Below are positions 1-7,449 of a stretch of DNA of 59,070 nt, in pieces. The notes beneath the pieces are model-generated. The model was not told the origin of the DNA. It saw nothing but the letters and a program-made list of their open reading frames with translations, and searched no databases. The position numbers and the translations under genes were made by a program. Origin of the DNA: UMGS1649 sp045652705 (lineage in GTDB: Bacteria > Bacillota > Clostridia > TANB77 > CAG-465); the NCBI GenBank assembly GCA_045652705.1, contig JAZRUV010000009.1:1-59070 (forward strand), written 5' to 3'. How positions within the stretch are numbered: the stretch's first letter is position 1; every line of letters begins with the position of its first letter.

Positions 1-56
1 TTAAGCCCTACGATGCCGAAGATACTCTGGAAGGGGAAAATAGGGGGTTGCCAATT
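1..56 (+). rRNA. rrf: 5S ribosomal RNA, 3' end (partial)
   Basis: The first ~55 bases read like the 3' half of bacterial 5S rRNA: a GCCGAAGATACT segment (domain around helix IV), then GGGGAAAATAGGG and a terminal TTGCCA before an A/T-rich spacer. The 5' part lies outside the window. A tRNA gene follows about 10 bases later, the usual 16S-23S-5S-tRNA order, so the window opens at the end of an rRNA operon. The exact 3' end cannot be fixed without the 5' strand that pairs with it. Confidence 0.8.
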
Positions 57-65
57 TTTATATAA

Positions 66-141
66 TCCTCAATAGCTCAGTCGGTAGAGCGCTCGGCTGT
101 TAACCGATAGGTCGTTGGTTCGAGTCCAACTTGAGGAGCCA
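66..141 (+). tRNA. tRNA-Asn (anticodon GTT)
   Basis: A 76-base cloverleaf: acceptor arms TCCTCAA and TTGAGGA, discriminator G and encoded CCA (139-141), D-arm around AGCTCAGTCGGTAGAGC, anticodon loop CTGTTAA with anticodon GTT, and T-arm GGTTCGAGTCC. It follows the 5S rRNA fragment directly and is followed by a hairpin terminator. Its last 11 bases (131-141) recur exactly at 1333-1343, which is discussed as a possible attachment-site duplication. Confidence 0.95.
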
Positions 142-142
142 A

Positions 143-166
143 AAAGCCAGGTTTTACCTGGCTTTG
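143..166 (+). terminator. Rho-independent terminator of the rRNA/tRNA operon
   Basis: AAAGCCAGG (143-151) pairs with CCTGGCTTT (157-165) around a 5-base loop immediately after the tRNA CCA end. It closes the rRNA-tRNA transcript. The T-run is short. Confidence 0.75.
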
Positions 167-274
167 TACGTTATGTGAGTAATCCTGAAATGTGTATTTT
201 TAAGCATTTCGGGGTTTTTACTATTTTACAAAGTTATACAGAGTACGTACAAAGTTGTTCGCGCTACTGTACTT

Positions 275-287
275 ACTACTGTACCAA
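275..287 (+). repeat. 13-bp direct repeat, copy 1 (flanks APH gene)
   Basis: ACTACTGTACCAA occurs here and again at 1248-1260, on either side of the APH-like gene. The match is exact over 13 bases and continues loosely into A-rich sequence. It may mark a duplication or an insertion. Confidence 0.6.
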
Positions 288-357
288 ACAAATAGATGGC
301 TATTTACATATAATTAAAACTTTGGTAAAATGAGAGTGCATAGCACGGAGGATAATA

Positions 358-1242
358 ATGGAACTACTAATCAAACGTATATTAAAGCAAGAAAATATTA
401 ATTATAAACAAATGACTAAAGCAACATCTGGTTTTACTAATGTAGTATATTTTGTAGATGATATGGTTATAAAAATAGCAACTGATAATGAAAAGAAAAA
501 GAAATTAAAAAAGGAAATAGATATCTATAAGAATATAGAATTAAACAATATTCCACAACATATAACTAGCGGAGAGATAGAAGGGGTATTATATTTAATT
601 ATTTCAAGAGTTAAAGGAAAAGGTTTGTATTCAATTTGGCATACATTAAATAGTGTTGAAAGAGAAAACTGTATTAAACAGATAGCAGATATATTAAAAT
701 GCTTTAATAAGCAAAATACAGAATTTTTAGATAATGAATATAAAATATATGATTGGAAGGATTTTGTTATAGGACAGCTTGTAAGAAACATTAAAGGTTT
801 AAATAAAATAGGTATAGATACTAACAAGATATGTAAATTTGTAGAAACCAATGATTTATTTAACGAAAACATATATGGATTAGTATATAATGATGCTCAT
901 TTTGATAACTTTATATATGATGATGGAAAAATATACTTAATAGACTTTGATAGGGTTATATATGCACCTATTGATTATGAAATGCTAATATTTAAAACAA
1001 TGTGTGACAATCCTAGTAAATTTGCAAGTGAAGAAGATGAACATATTGTTTTTGATGAAGACTTTATAGAAATATATAGCTGGTTGAAAAAATATTATAA
1101 TGAACTATTTAATATTTCAAACATTGAAAAAAGAATAAAAGTTTATCAATTTAACTATCTTTGTAATCAAGCATTAAATATGAAAAATAAGGAAATAGGC
1201 AGGGAGTGGGCAGAAGAATTAGTAGAGAATTTTAGTTTATAA
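358..1242 (+). CDS. APH-like phosphotransferase (choline/aminoglycoside kinase fold)
   Basis: A 294-residue protein of the aminoglycoside phosphotransferase/choline kinase fold. The Brenner-type catalytic motif is NDAHFDN (D179, N184) and the metal-binding DFD lies at about residue 196. These are the two hallmark kinase motifs of the APH/ChoK superfamily, which transfers the gamma-phosphate of ATP to small hydroxylated substrates. The N-terminal half (FTNVVYFVDDMVIKIA) fits the nucleotide-binding lobe. A GGAGG-type site precedes the ATG. The substrate cannot be read from sequence; antibiotic resistance is not implied. The gene sits alone behind the tRNA terminator and is flanked by 13-bp direct repeats (275-287 and 1248-1260) and by the tRNA-end repeat, so it may have arrived as a small cassette. 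Confidence 0.8.
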   Translation: MELLIKRILKQENINYKQMTKATSGFTNVVYFVDDMVIKIATDNEKKKKLKKEIDIYKNIELNNIPQHITSGEIEGVLYLIISRVKGKGLYSIWHTLNSVERENCIKQIADILKCFNKQNTEFLDNEYKIYDWKDFVIGQLVRNIKGLNKIGIDTNKICKFVETNDLFNENIYGLVYNDAHFDNFIYDDGKIYLIDFDRVIYAPIDYEMLIFKTMCDNPSKFASEEDEHIVFDEDFIEIYSWLKKYYNELFNISNIEKRIKVYQFNYLCNQALNMKNKEIGREWAEELVENFSL

Positions 1243-1247
1243 AGCTC

Positions 1248-1260
1248 ACTACTGTACCAA
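1248..1260 (+). repeat. 13-bp direct repeat, copy 2
   Basis: Second copy of ACTACTGTACCAA, starting six bases after the APH-like gene stops. Here it is also part of a small hairpin, TCACTAC (1246-1252) with GTAGTGA (1266-1272). Confidence 0.6.
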
Positions 1261-1275
1261 CAAAAGTAGTGAACA

Positions 1276-1430
1276 TAGGAGATATAGTAATATCAACGCT
1301 TTGAACAGTGTTGTAATTTAAACGGTAATGGTTTGAGGAGCCATTTGGTAGTGGTCCGCTTAGTAGCATTTATGTGATGGGCTGCAATTACCGTAAAGCC
1401 AGTCGTTAGACTGGCTCTTGTTGCTTTTTA
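1276..1430 (+). ncRNA. Candidate structured RNA ending in a terminator
   Basis: The gap between the APH-like gene and the lipoprotein gene has no ORF but several consecutive hairpins: GATAT/ATATC near 1280-1294, CAACGCT/AGTGTTG near 1294-1313, a long-range stem ACGGTAAT (1322-1329) with ATTACCGT (1387-1394) enclosing AGCC (1339-1342) with GGCT (1380-1383), and a strong terminator hairpin AGCCAGTC (1397-1404) with GACTGGCT (1409-1416) followed by a T-rich run. This looks like an independent small RNA or the leader of the next operon. I do not recognise its class, and T-box features are absent. The segment TTGAGGAGCCA (1333-1343) equals the 3' end of the tRNA-Asn gene. Confidence 0.4.
1397..1428 (+). 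terminator. Terminator-like hairpin upstream of the lipoprotein gene
   Basis: AGCCAGTC, loop GTTA, GACTGGCT, then CTTGTTGCTTTTT. It may end the candidate structured RNA or act as an attenuator for the gene at 1503. Confidence 0.65.
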
Positions 1431-1502
1431 GAGCGTTTTATGGTAAAATATATTAGAAATTTTTAATTAATTCCAATATTAATATTTAGGGAGAAAAATG
1501 AA

Positions 1503-2174
1503 ATGAAATTTATTAGTTTTAAAGTAAGAGTTTGCAGGTTACTTTCTGCTATTTTGCTTTTTGCTATAAGCTTGTCTTTTATTGGATGTAGTAGTTCTAA
1601 GAGTATTACTATTATAACTAAAATTGACAGTATGGAATGGAGCGCTATTGCACAAATTCAAGAGTGGAAGTCTTGTGATGAAAGTGATTGGGAAGTGCCC
1701 GAAGGCGCTATTGTCTACAAAGAACAAGAAGAAATTAAGTCTTACAAAACTGTTGGATATGAAACCAGATATAGAATTGAGAAATATCAAGAGTTAGTTG
1801 GTTATTATCTGCCTACATGGCGCCCTAGATATGAAACGAGAACTAAAAGAGTACCATATCAAGTAGAGATTAGAGAACCTGTATATGCTACTAAATACTA
1901 TTACAACATAGACCGATGGGTACACTTAAAAAATGTTCAGTTAGCCTCGGGGTATGACAAGAACTATAATTATCCAGACTACGTTTGTGCTGAAAATGAA
2001 AGAGTACACAATGTTGAATACGAATACTGGGTAAAATTCGAATGGGAAGAAAGTTACATTGCTCATACAGTGGATAGAAATATTTGGGAAAATTTACAGG
2101 TAGGCCAGGAGATATTTGTAGAGAAAAACCAATATGGTTTAATCTATGTTGACTGGGAAAGGAGTCTAAAATAA
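1503..2174 (+). CDS. Putative lipoprotein of unknown function
   Basis: A 223-residue protein with a lipoprotein signal: charged N-terminus, hydrophobic stretch of about 17 residues, and a lipobox ending FIGCSSS, so cleavage and lipidation at about Cys29 are expected. The mature part is rich in Tyr, Trp, Arg and Glu and has several loosely repeated segments of the type YETRYR/YETRTKR/YQVEIR, suggesting repeated beta strands. No known domain is recognised. The ATG at 1498 leads to an immediate stop, so 1503 is the start; GGGAG lies just upstream. The downstream ORF overlaps its stop codon by one base, so the two are translationally coupled. Base composition is less AT-biased than in most neighbours, hinting at transfer. 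Confidence 0.7.
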   Translation: MKFISFKVRVCRLLSAILLFAISLSFIGCSSSKSITIITKIDSMEWSAIAQIQEWKSCDESDWEVPEGAIVYKEQEEIKSYKTVGYETRYRIEKYQELVGYYLPTWRPRYETRTKRVPYQVEIREPVYATKYYYNIDRWVHLKNVQLASGYDKNYNYPDYVCAENERVHNVEYEYWVKFEWEESYIAHTVDRNIWENLQVGQEIFVEKNQYGLIYVDWERSLK

Positions 2175-2512
2175 TGTCTAATAGCAATGAGGTTTTAAAA
2201 AATAGGTTTATGGAACGGCATGTTAAATTAAGTGCTGCTATTCCTATTATCCTAGAAGGTATTAGAATGATTGAAAGCATTAATCCGGAAACGGATTATA
2301 CAGAAATGGTCATGGAATTTATATCAAAAATTCCTAATTACGATATAAGCGATGGAGAATTATATCAGATAAAGATTGTTTTAAATGAGCTTATCTCTGG
2401 GCAATTATCAATTGAAGAAGCGAGGGCATATTTAAACTATATACATGATGTTGTTTATTTTAAAGCAACCCAGATGTTATTTATTCAAGACATATTTAAG
2501 TGCTACTTCTAA
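2174..2512 (+). CDS. Small predicted helical protein coupled to the lipoprotein gene
   Basis: A 112-residue acidic, mostly alpha-helical cytosolic protein without membrane segments or recognised motifs. Its ATG shares one base with the stop of the preceding lipoprotein gene (TAATG), so it is probably made by translational coupling. The function is unknown. A shorter downstream ORF (2557) follows after 44 bases and probably belongs to the same transcript, which ends at the terminator at 2778-2804. Confidence 0.6.
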   Translation: MSNSNEVLKNRFMERHVKLSAAIPIILEGIRMIESINPETDYTEMVMEFISKIPNYDISDGELYQIKIVLNELISGQLSIEEARAYLNYIHDVVYFKATQMLFIQDIFKCYF

Positions 2513-2556
2513 AAATATATGAAAAGTTATTCAAACAATAATTTGAAGGAAATAAT

Positions 2557-2792
2557 ATGAATTTTTTCACACAATTAAAATGTGCACTTTGTCCTAGATG
2601 GTCATGCCATGCAAGATATAAAATAGGTAACCGGACATATTATTCGTATTTAGGTTTTGTAAGCACACAATGCCCTAAAAAATCGGAAAAAATCCTTTTC
2701 TTCAGTACGCTAAACGACTAAACGAAAGTTTGACAGAAGAAAGGCTAAAGAAAAATCAAAATAACACTAATAATGCTAAAAACGAGGAATAA
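2557..2792 (+). pseudogene. Small Cys-rich protein gene with a frameshift
   Basis: From the ATG at 2557 (preceded by GAAGGA) the frame gives 54 residues and stops at 2719-2721. The N-terminus has a Cys cluster (CALCPRWSC) and a later Cys near residue 39, suggesting metal binding. Around the A6 run at about 2687-2692 the other frame takes over cleanly: a charged tail ending KNEE that stops at 2790-2792, inside the terminator hairpin. Read across a one-base slip the product would be about 78 residues. Whether this is a real frameshift, a slippage site or a homopolymer sequencing error cannot be decided here. The function is unknown. Confidence 0.5.
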
Positions 2793-2805
2793 TTCCTCGT
2801 TTTTT
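2778..2805 (+). terminator. Rho-independent terminator
   Basis: AAAACGAGGAA pairs with TTCCTCGTTTT around a two- to three-base loop and continues into a T6 run. It ends the operon beginning at 1503; the stop codon of the frameshifted ORF lies in its loop. Confidence 0.85.
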
Positions 2806-2954
2806 GTATATCACATTGTTATAACAACAAAAATTCACAATATAGTAAATATGGTGACATTAATACTTTAAGAGGGGACGTTATAATATACTAATTATAT
2901 ATATTGCTATATATTAATTACTGTGATATTATAATATAAATTGAAGGTAGGAAT

Positions 2955-3536
2955 ATGGAGTATATCGATTTAATAGAAAAAGAAGTTAAAGACAAAATAG
3001 AAGAGTATAGAATTAATTCAGAGGACAATTATGATTTTTGGAATGAGCATATAAGATATGTATATGATGAAAGTATACATTTGGCTCAAATATATAATGC
3101 AGATATAGAGATAGTAAGCTTAGGAGCTTTACTACATGATATAGCTTTAATATACAAAGTCGGAGATAGGAAAGAGCATCATATAACTGGCAGAAATCTA
3201 GCTAATGAGATTTTAGAAAGATATTTATATCCAGCAGATAAAAAAGAAAAGGTATTAGGGTGTATATATAATCATCGTAGTTCTAAAAATGCAACTAATA
3301 TTGAAGAACTATGCGTAGCAGATGCAGATGTTTTAGCTCACTTTAGAAATATACCAATGCTATTTAATGTAGCTTTTAATAGAAATAATATTAGGTTAAA
3401 TGAAGTAAGACAGTGGATGAAAGAAGCATTTGAAAAAGACTATAACGATTTGAGTGATCAAACGAAAGATATATTTAGGGATGAGTATAAACAAATTTGT
3501 AAAGTAATATTAAATGAGGAAATAGAAATATTATAA
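2955..3536 (+). CDS. HD-domain phosphohydrolase
   Basis: A 193-residue HD-superfamily hydrolase. The metal-binding signature is visible as an upstream His in the first helix, LLHDIA (H61-D62), KEHHITG (H75, H76), a later NHRSS and DADVLAHF. This order H...HD...H...H...D is the HDIG-like pattern of metal-dependent phosphohydrolases acting on nucleotides or related phosphate esters. The specific substrate is not readable. The ATG at 2955 follows AAGGTAGG. The next gene (membrane protein) starts 22 bases after the stop and is probably co-transcribed. Confidence 0.8.
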   Translation: MEYIDLIEKEVKDKIEEYRINSEDNYDFWNEHIRYVYDESIHLAQIYNADIEIVSLGALLHDIALIYKVGDRKEHHITGRNLANEILERYLYPADKKEKVLGCIYNHRSSKNATNIEELCVADADVLAHFRNIPMLFNVAFNRNNIRLNEVRQWMKEAFEKDYNDLSDQTKDIFRDEYKQICKVILNEEIEIL

Positions 3537-3558
3537 TATATTAAGGGGATATGTATTT

Positions 3559-4371
3559 ATGTTGTGGAAAGAAATATTAACTTTTTTAGAAGCAGAAATG
3601 GTTACACCTAAACCATACGGAGCTTTTCATTTGCTGTGGCTAGGATTAACTATAGCAGTAATTGTGTTTTTATACTTTTTTAGGAAAAGGCATAATGAGA
3701 GAATTTTAAAATGGATTTTAGGAATATATGGCTTAGGAGCATTTATACTTGAAGCATTAAAACAACTTATTTGGTCTGTAGAGTATAATGAAGGATTAGG
3801 TACTTTTGTGTGGGATTATCAGTGGTATGCAGCTCCTTTTCAATTGTGTACAATGCCAATATACGTATGTTTAATATGTTTGTTTTTAAATAAAGGTAAA
3901 GCTAGAGATGCTCTTTTAGCGTTTGTTGCATATACAACAATATTAGGAAGTATAGCATCTGCTATAATACCAGACCAATTATTTGTTCCGGATATACTAA
4001 TAAATGTACATGCAATGTTTTTACATCTAGGAAGCCTGGTTGTATCTATATATTTATTAATGTCTGGAGAAGTTAAGATAAATATTAAAAGTTTATTCAT
4101 AGGGGTGGTGGTGTTTTTTATAGTAGTAATACTTGCAAATACATTAAATGTTGTTATATACAATAGTGGAGTTTTAAATGGTGAAACATTTAATATGTTA
4201 TATATTAGCCCTTATTTTGAATCAATACTTCCTGTTTTTAATAGCATATATAACAGTGTTCCATATATAGTATTTTTAGCTTTGTATGTTGTAGCATTAT
4301 CTTTAGGGTCATATATAATATTTGCTATAGCTAAAGGTATTAGTAAAATTAGCTGCAAAATAGCTAAATAA
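3559..4371 (+). CDS. TMEM164/YwaF-family integral membrane protein
   Basis: A 270-residue protein with about six to seven hydrophobic segments and the family hallmark PFQLCTMPIY in the central region after a conserved Trp-rich loop. This matches the YwaF/TP0381 group of the TMEM164 family, described in bacteria only as conserved integral membrane proteins; no activity is assigned here. The start ATG has AAGGGG ten bases upstream. It lies directly behind the HD hydrolase gene, so a shared transcript is likely. No hairpin with a T-run separates it from the Fic gene; the first operator palindrome begins 30 bases after the stop. Confidence 0.75.
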   Translation: MLWKEILTFLEAEMVTPKPYGAFHLLWLGLTIAVIVFLYFFRKRHNERILKWILGIYGLGAFILEALKQLIWSVEYNEGLGTFVWDYQWYAAPFQLCTMPIYVCLICLFLNKGKARDALLAFVAYTTILGSIASAIIPDQLFVPDILINVHAMFLHLGSLVVSIYLLMSGEVKINIKSLFIGVVVFFIVVILANTLNVVIYNSGVLNGETFNMLYISPYFESILPVFNSIYNSVPYIVFLALYVVALSLGSYIIFAIAKGISKISCKIAK

Positions 4372-4400
4372 CTGTAATAAAATATAATAAATAAGTAAAA

Positions 4401-4509
4401 TGTGAAACAAATTTTATAAAAATGAGTAAAAATGTTTCACATTTTATTTTTTTATGCTATAATATAAATGTGAAACAAAATAGATAAAAAACAACAAAAA
4501 TGTTTCACG
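4401..4509 (+). promoter_or_regulatory. Promoter with two duplicated TGTGAAACA/TGTTTCACA operators
   Basis: Two inverted-repeat pairs flank the Fic promoter. Pair 1 is TGTGAAACA (4401-4409) and TGTTTCACA (4433-4441). Pair 2 is TGTGAAACA (4469-4477) and TGTTTCACG (4501-4509). In both pairs the half-sites start exactly 32 bases apart (about three helix turns) and the spacers are A-rich and alike. A promoter is embedded: TTCACA (4436-4441, within a half-site), 16 bases, TATAAT (4458-4463). Binding would block RNA polymerase, so tight repression is predicted, perhaps by the Fic protein's own operon or by an unlinked regulator. Confidence 0.7.
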
Positions 4510-4535
4510 TTTACTTTGGAAAAGAGGAAGAAAAA

Positions 4536-5468
4536 ATGGAAGAGAAAATTGAAATTATGAATCTTATTAGAAATAAACAGACTATTGAAAGTGAGTTGGC
4601 TAATTTAGCTTATGGTTCTGTTGAGATAAGGGAAAAGGATGCTAATAAATATATATATGTACATTATAGAGAAAATGGAATAGTGCTAACAAAATATGTT
4701 GGAGAGTATTCAGAAGAATTATATAATTTAGTATTAAATAATAGTATTAAAGCTAAAGAATTAAAAAAACAAATAAGGGGAATAAGCAAAAAACTAAAAC
4801 AACTAAACTATATAGAGGAAGAACTTTCTTCTAATGTGGAATATAATATAGACTTTGCAAAAAGACATTTAGTAGATACAATATATAAACAAGCTATTTT
4901 AGAGGGGGTTGCGACTACTTTCGCAGATACAGAAAGTATAATTGAGGGTGGCAAAGTAAACAATATGACCACTGAAGATGTATTAAAAATAGTAAATTTA
5001 AAACACACTTGGGAGTTTATATTAAATAAAAATGTTATTTTAAGTGATACAAATTTTGCTTTACTTTGTGAAATTAATAAATTAGTAGAAGAAGGCTTTT
5101 ATTATTCTGCTGGTAAAATAAGAAGTGTTCCAGTAAGCATTGGTGGAACAACGTGGAAACCGGCACTGCCTATTGAAAGTGTAATAAAAGAAGAGTTAAA
5201 TGATATATTTAATAAACAAATAGATGATGTAGATATAGCAATAGAACTTTTATTATATACAATGAAAAGACAAATATTTATAGATGGAAATAAGAGAACG
5301 TCAGTAATATATAGTAATCATTATTTAATTTCAAAAGGAAAAGGTATTATAGTAATACCAGCAGAATTAACAGAACAATTTAAAGAATTACTTATTCCAT
5401 ATTATGAAGGAAAAGATGAAGAAAAAATAAAACAATTTATTAAAGAAAAATGTTATATTAGTTTATAG
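4536..5468 (+). CDS. Fic/DOC-family protein with an altered Fic motif
   Basis: A 310-residue Fic-domain protein. The core motif reads QIFIDGNKRTS (about residues 246-256), matching HPFxxGNxR except that the catalytic His position is Gln. Upstream is a segment ESIIEGG resembling the inhibitory (S/T)xxxE(G/N) motif of class II Fic proteins, with Thr one place out of register. Fic enzymes transfer AMP or other phosphate-linked groups to target proteins; without the His, AMP transfer may be lost or the chemistry changed. The longest frame opens at 4500 inside an operator half-site; the ATG at 4536 with GGAAGAGGAAG upstream is the better start. The N-terminal about 110 residues are helical and charged. 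A terminator follows. Confidence 0.75.
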   Translation: MEEKIEIMNLIRNKQTIESELANLAYGSVEIREKDANKYIYVHYRENGIVLTKYVGEYSEELYNLVLNNSIKAKELKKQIRGISKKLKQLNYIEEELSSNVEYNIDFAKRHLVDTIYKQAILEGVATTFADTESIIEGGKVNNMTTEDVLKIVNLKHTWEFILNKNVILSDTNFALLCEINKLVEEGFYYSAGKIRSVPVSIGGTTWKPALPIESVIKEELNDIFNKQIDDVDIAIELLLYTMKRQIFIDGNKRTSVIYSNHYLISKGKGIIVIPAELTEQFKELLIPYYEGKDEEKIKQFIKEKCYISL

Positions 5469-5480
5469 TATATATTTATG

Positions 5481-5513
5481 AAATACAAGTTAGTTTGACT
5501 GACTTGTATTTTT
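5481..5513 (+). terminator. Rho-independent terminator after the Fic gene
   Basis: AATACAAGT..AG pairs with CT..ACTTGTATT and is followed by TTTTCACATTTTTTTATTTT. Confidence 0.8.
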
Positions 5514-5534
5514 CACATTTTTTTATTTTCCCTA

Positions 5535-5585
5535 TTGACATATAATAAAACATAATGTATTATTGTATTAATTCATTAATACAAT
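5535..5585 (+). promoter_or_regulatory. Promoter and palindromic operator of the GntR-ABC operon
   Basis: TTGACA (5535-5540), 17 bases, TATTAT (5558-5563). A perfect inverted repeat follows, ATTGTATTAAT (5562-5572), two bases, ATTAATACAAT (5575-5585), overlapping the -10 box and start site. This is the expected place and symmetry for an autorepressing GntR dimer. Confidence 0.75.
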
Positions 5586-5600
5586 AAGAAAGGAGTTAAT

Positions 5601-5970
5601 ATGGAGTTCGAATTTAATAACAACATTCCAATATATATACAACTTGTAGAACAAATGAAAAGAGATATTATATCTCGGAAAACTAAAATGTGGCGATAGA
5701 ATTCCATCTGTAAGGGAGCTTGCGCTTGCAAACAAAGTTAATCCTAATACTATGCAAAGAGCATTAACAGAACTTGAAGAATTAGGACTTGTTTATACAG
5801 AAAGAACAAATGGAAAGTTTGTCACAACAGATGAGCAGCTTATAGCAAGTTACAGAAAACAAAGTGCAGAGAGACTAACTAAAGAGTATTTGGATGCAAT
5901 GAGTAGCATTGGTGTAAGTAAAGAACAAGTAATTGAAAATTTAAATAAATTTGGAGGTAATGAAAAATGA
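5601..5970 (+). pseudogene. YtrA-subfamily GntR regulator, broken by a one-base insertion
   Basis: The frame from ATG 5601 (site AAAGGAG) encodes the start of a winged-helix GntR domain (IPIYIQLVEQMKRDI) and then hits a stop at 5697-5699. Removing one C at 5676 restores the family sequence: IISGKLKCGDRIPSVRELAL, then NPNTMQRALTELEELGLVYT, ending at 5970 with the short about 50-residue C-terminal dimerisation tail typical of the YtrA subgroup. The stop overlaps the ATG of the ABC ATPase gene (ATGA). Because the downstream genes are intact, this may be a sequencing error or a recent mutation that would derepress the transporter. YtrA-type regulators repress linked ABC transporter operons. Confidence 0.75.
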
Positions 5971-6662
5971 ATTTATTAGAATGTGTAGGTTTAGGAAAGA
6001 AATTTGGAGATAGAACCGTGTTAAAAGATGTTAATTTGGTAGTACCAAGAGGCAAGATTATTGGCCTTTTAGGAAAGAATGGAACAGGTAAAACAACTCT
6101 TATTAAATTAATAAATGGTCTTTTAACACCATCGTCGGGCAAAGTGTTAGTAAATGAAAAAGAAATAGGAGTAGAGAGTAAAATAGTAATATCTTATCTT
6201 CCAGAAAGAACATATCTAGATAAATCTATGACAGTGGAGAAAGTAATCGAATTTTTCAAAGACTTTTATTCTAACTTTGATGAAGAGAAAGCAAGAAAGT
6301 TGCTTCAAGATTTGGATTTAGATACAAGCCTTAAACTTTCTAAAATGAGCAAAGGTATGCAAGAAAAAGTTCAGCTTGTTTTAGTAATGAGTAGAAAAGC
6401 AGATTTATACATTTTAGATGAGCCTTTAGGTGGAGTTGACCCTGCTACTCGCGACTATATTCTTGATACAATTCTTACAAACTTCAATGAAGGTGCTAGT
6501 GTAATTATTTCTACACATTTAATCGCAGATGTTGAAAGAATATTAGACGAAGTAATATTCATAGATAAAGGTGAGATAAAGCTTGTAGCAAATTCTGATG
6601 AATTAAGAACTAAGGAAAACAGTTCTATAGATGAAATATTTAGGAGGATGTTCAAATGTTAA
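5967..6662 (+). CDS. ABC transporter ATP-binding protein (YtrB/BcrA type)
   Basis: A 231-residue ABC ATPase with Walker A GKNGTGKTT (about 36-44), signature region LSKMSKGMQEKVQL, Walker B LYILDEPLGGVDP and switch His in ISTHL. The degenerate signature (SKGMQ instead of SGGQ) is typical of YtrB/BcrA-type exporters involved in peptide or cell-envelope stress. It overlaps the regulator gene by four bases and the permease gene by seven, so regulator, ATPase and permease form one operon. It probably forms a dimer at the inner face of the membrane with the next gene product. The transported substrate is not readable. Confidence 0.9.
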   Translation: MNLLECVGLGKKFGDRTVLKDVNLVVPRGKIIGLLGKNGTGKTTLIKLINGLLTPSSGKVLVNEKEIGVESKIVISYLPERTYLDKSMTVEKVIEFFKDFYSNFDEEKARKLLQDLDLDTSLKLSKMSKGMQEKVQLVLVMSRKADLYILDEPLGGVDPATRDYILDTILTNFNEGASVIISTHLIADVERILDEVIFIDKGEIKLVANSDELRTKENSSIDEIFRRMFKC

Positions 6663-7447
6663 CTAAGTTATTAAAACATAATTTGAAAGATTTATTTAAA
6701 AATTTAATAGTATTCTATACAATATCTATATTTTTTGCACTACTTACGAGACTATTCTTTATGGTAGAAAATTCAATTATTATGGATGTTATAGCAAAAA
6801 TTTGTAGCGGTGTTACCATTTCTATGATATTCAATATTCTTGTTAATAACACAATAAGAGTATGGGTAAGATTTAAACAAAATCTATATGGTGATGAGTC
6901 ATATCTTACACATACATTGCCAGTAAAGAAACACACACTTTACTTATCTAAAATGCTTGGTATGGTTATTACATTGTTTGTAAGTACAGCAGTTATAGCT
7001 TTAACACTGTTTATAGCGTACTATTCTAAAGAGAATATTGAGTTGTTAAAGGCTATACTATTACCTGTAGCAGATGCATATGGTAGTACAATTGTAGGTA
7101 TGATACTTGCATTCTTGTTTATTTTGTTCTTAGAAATAGCAAATGCTGTTGTTTCGGGGTTTATAGGGATAATATTGGGGCATAGAATGAATAGCGGCAA
7201 AGCTGGATTTTCAATATTATTTGGCTTTACAGCATATATGGTTACACAAATGGCTATACTTGCAATGATGTTTGGTGTTGCGCTATTTAACAAAGATATA
7301 ATGAATCTATTCGTTACAACTGAAATGATGAGTGTAGATTTAGTAAAGAATGTTATATATATGGCAATAGCTTTGTATAGCATAACTTTAACAGCAGGTT
7401 ATTTTATAGGATATAAACTGTTCAAAAAGGGCGTTAATGTAGATTAA
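6656..7447 (+). CDS. ABC transporter permease
   Basis: A 263-residue polytopic membrane protein with six hydrophobic segments and a cytosolic N-terminal amphipathic stretch, as in ABC-2-type permeases paired with YtrB/BcrA-like ATPases. Its ATG overlaps the end of the ATPase gene by seven bases, showing translational coupling. A short motif (ESYLTHTLPVKKHTLYLSK) resembles the conserved coupling region of this permease group. It presumably makes the membrane channel of the exporter. A strong terminator follows. Confidence 0.85.
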   Translation: MLTKLLKHNLKDLFKNLIVFYTISIFFALLTRLFFMVENSIIMDVIAKICSGVTISMIFNILVNNTIRVWVRFKQNLYGDESYLTHTLPVKKHTLYLSKMLGMVITLFVSTAVIALTLFIAYYSKENIELLKAILLPVADAYGSTIVGMILAFLFILFLEIANAVVSGFIGIILGHRMNSGKAGFSILFGFTAYMVTQMAILAMMFGVALFNKDIMNLFVTTEMMSVDLVKNVIYMAIALYSITLTAGYFIGYKLFKKGVNVD

Positions 7448-7449
7448 TG

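Noticed and set aside
115..333. 72-residue frame across the tRNA-Asn 3' end
   Set aside because: It begins inside the tRNA gene and runs through the terminator; no ribosome site or homology.
358..1242. Antibiotic resistance kinase
   Set aside because: The fold is APH-like but substrate cannot be inferred; resistance is not claimed.
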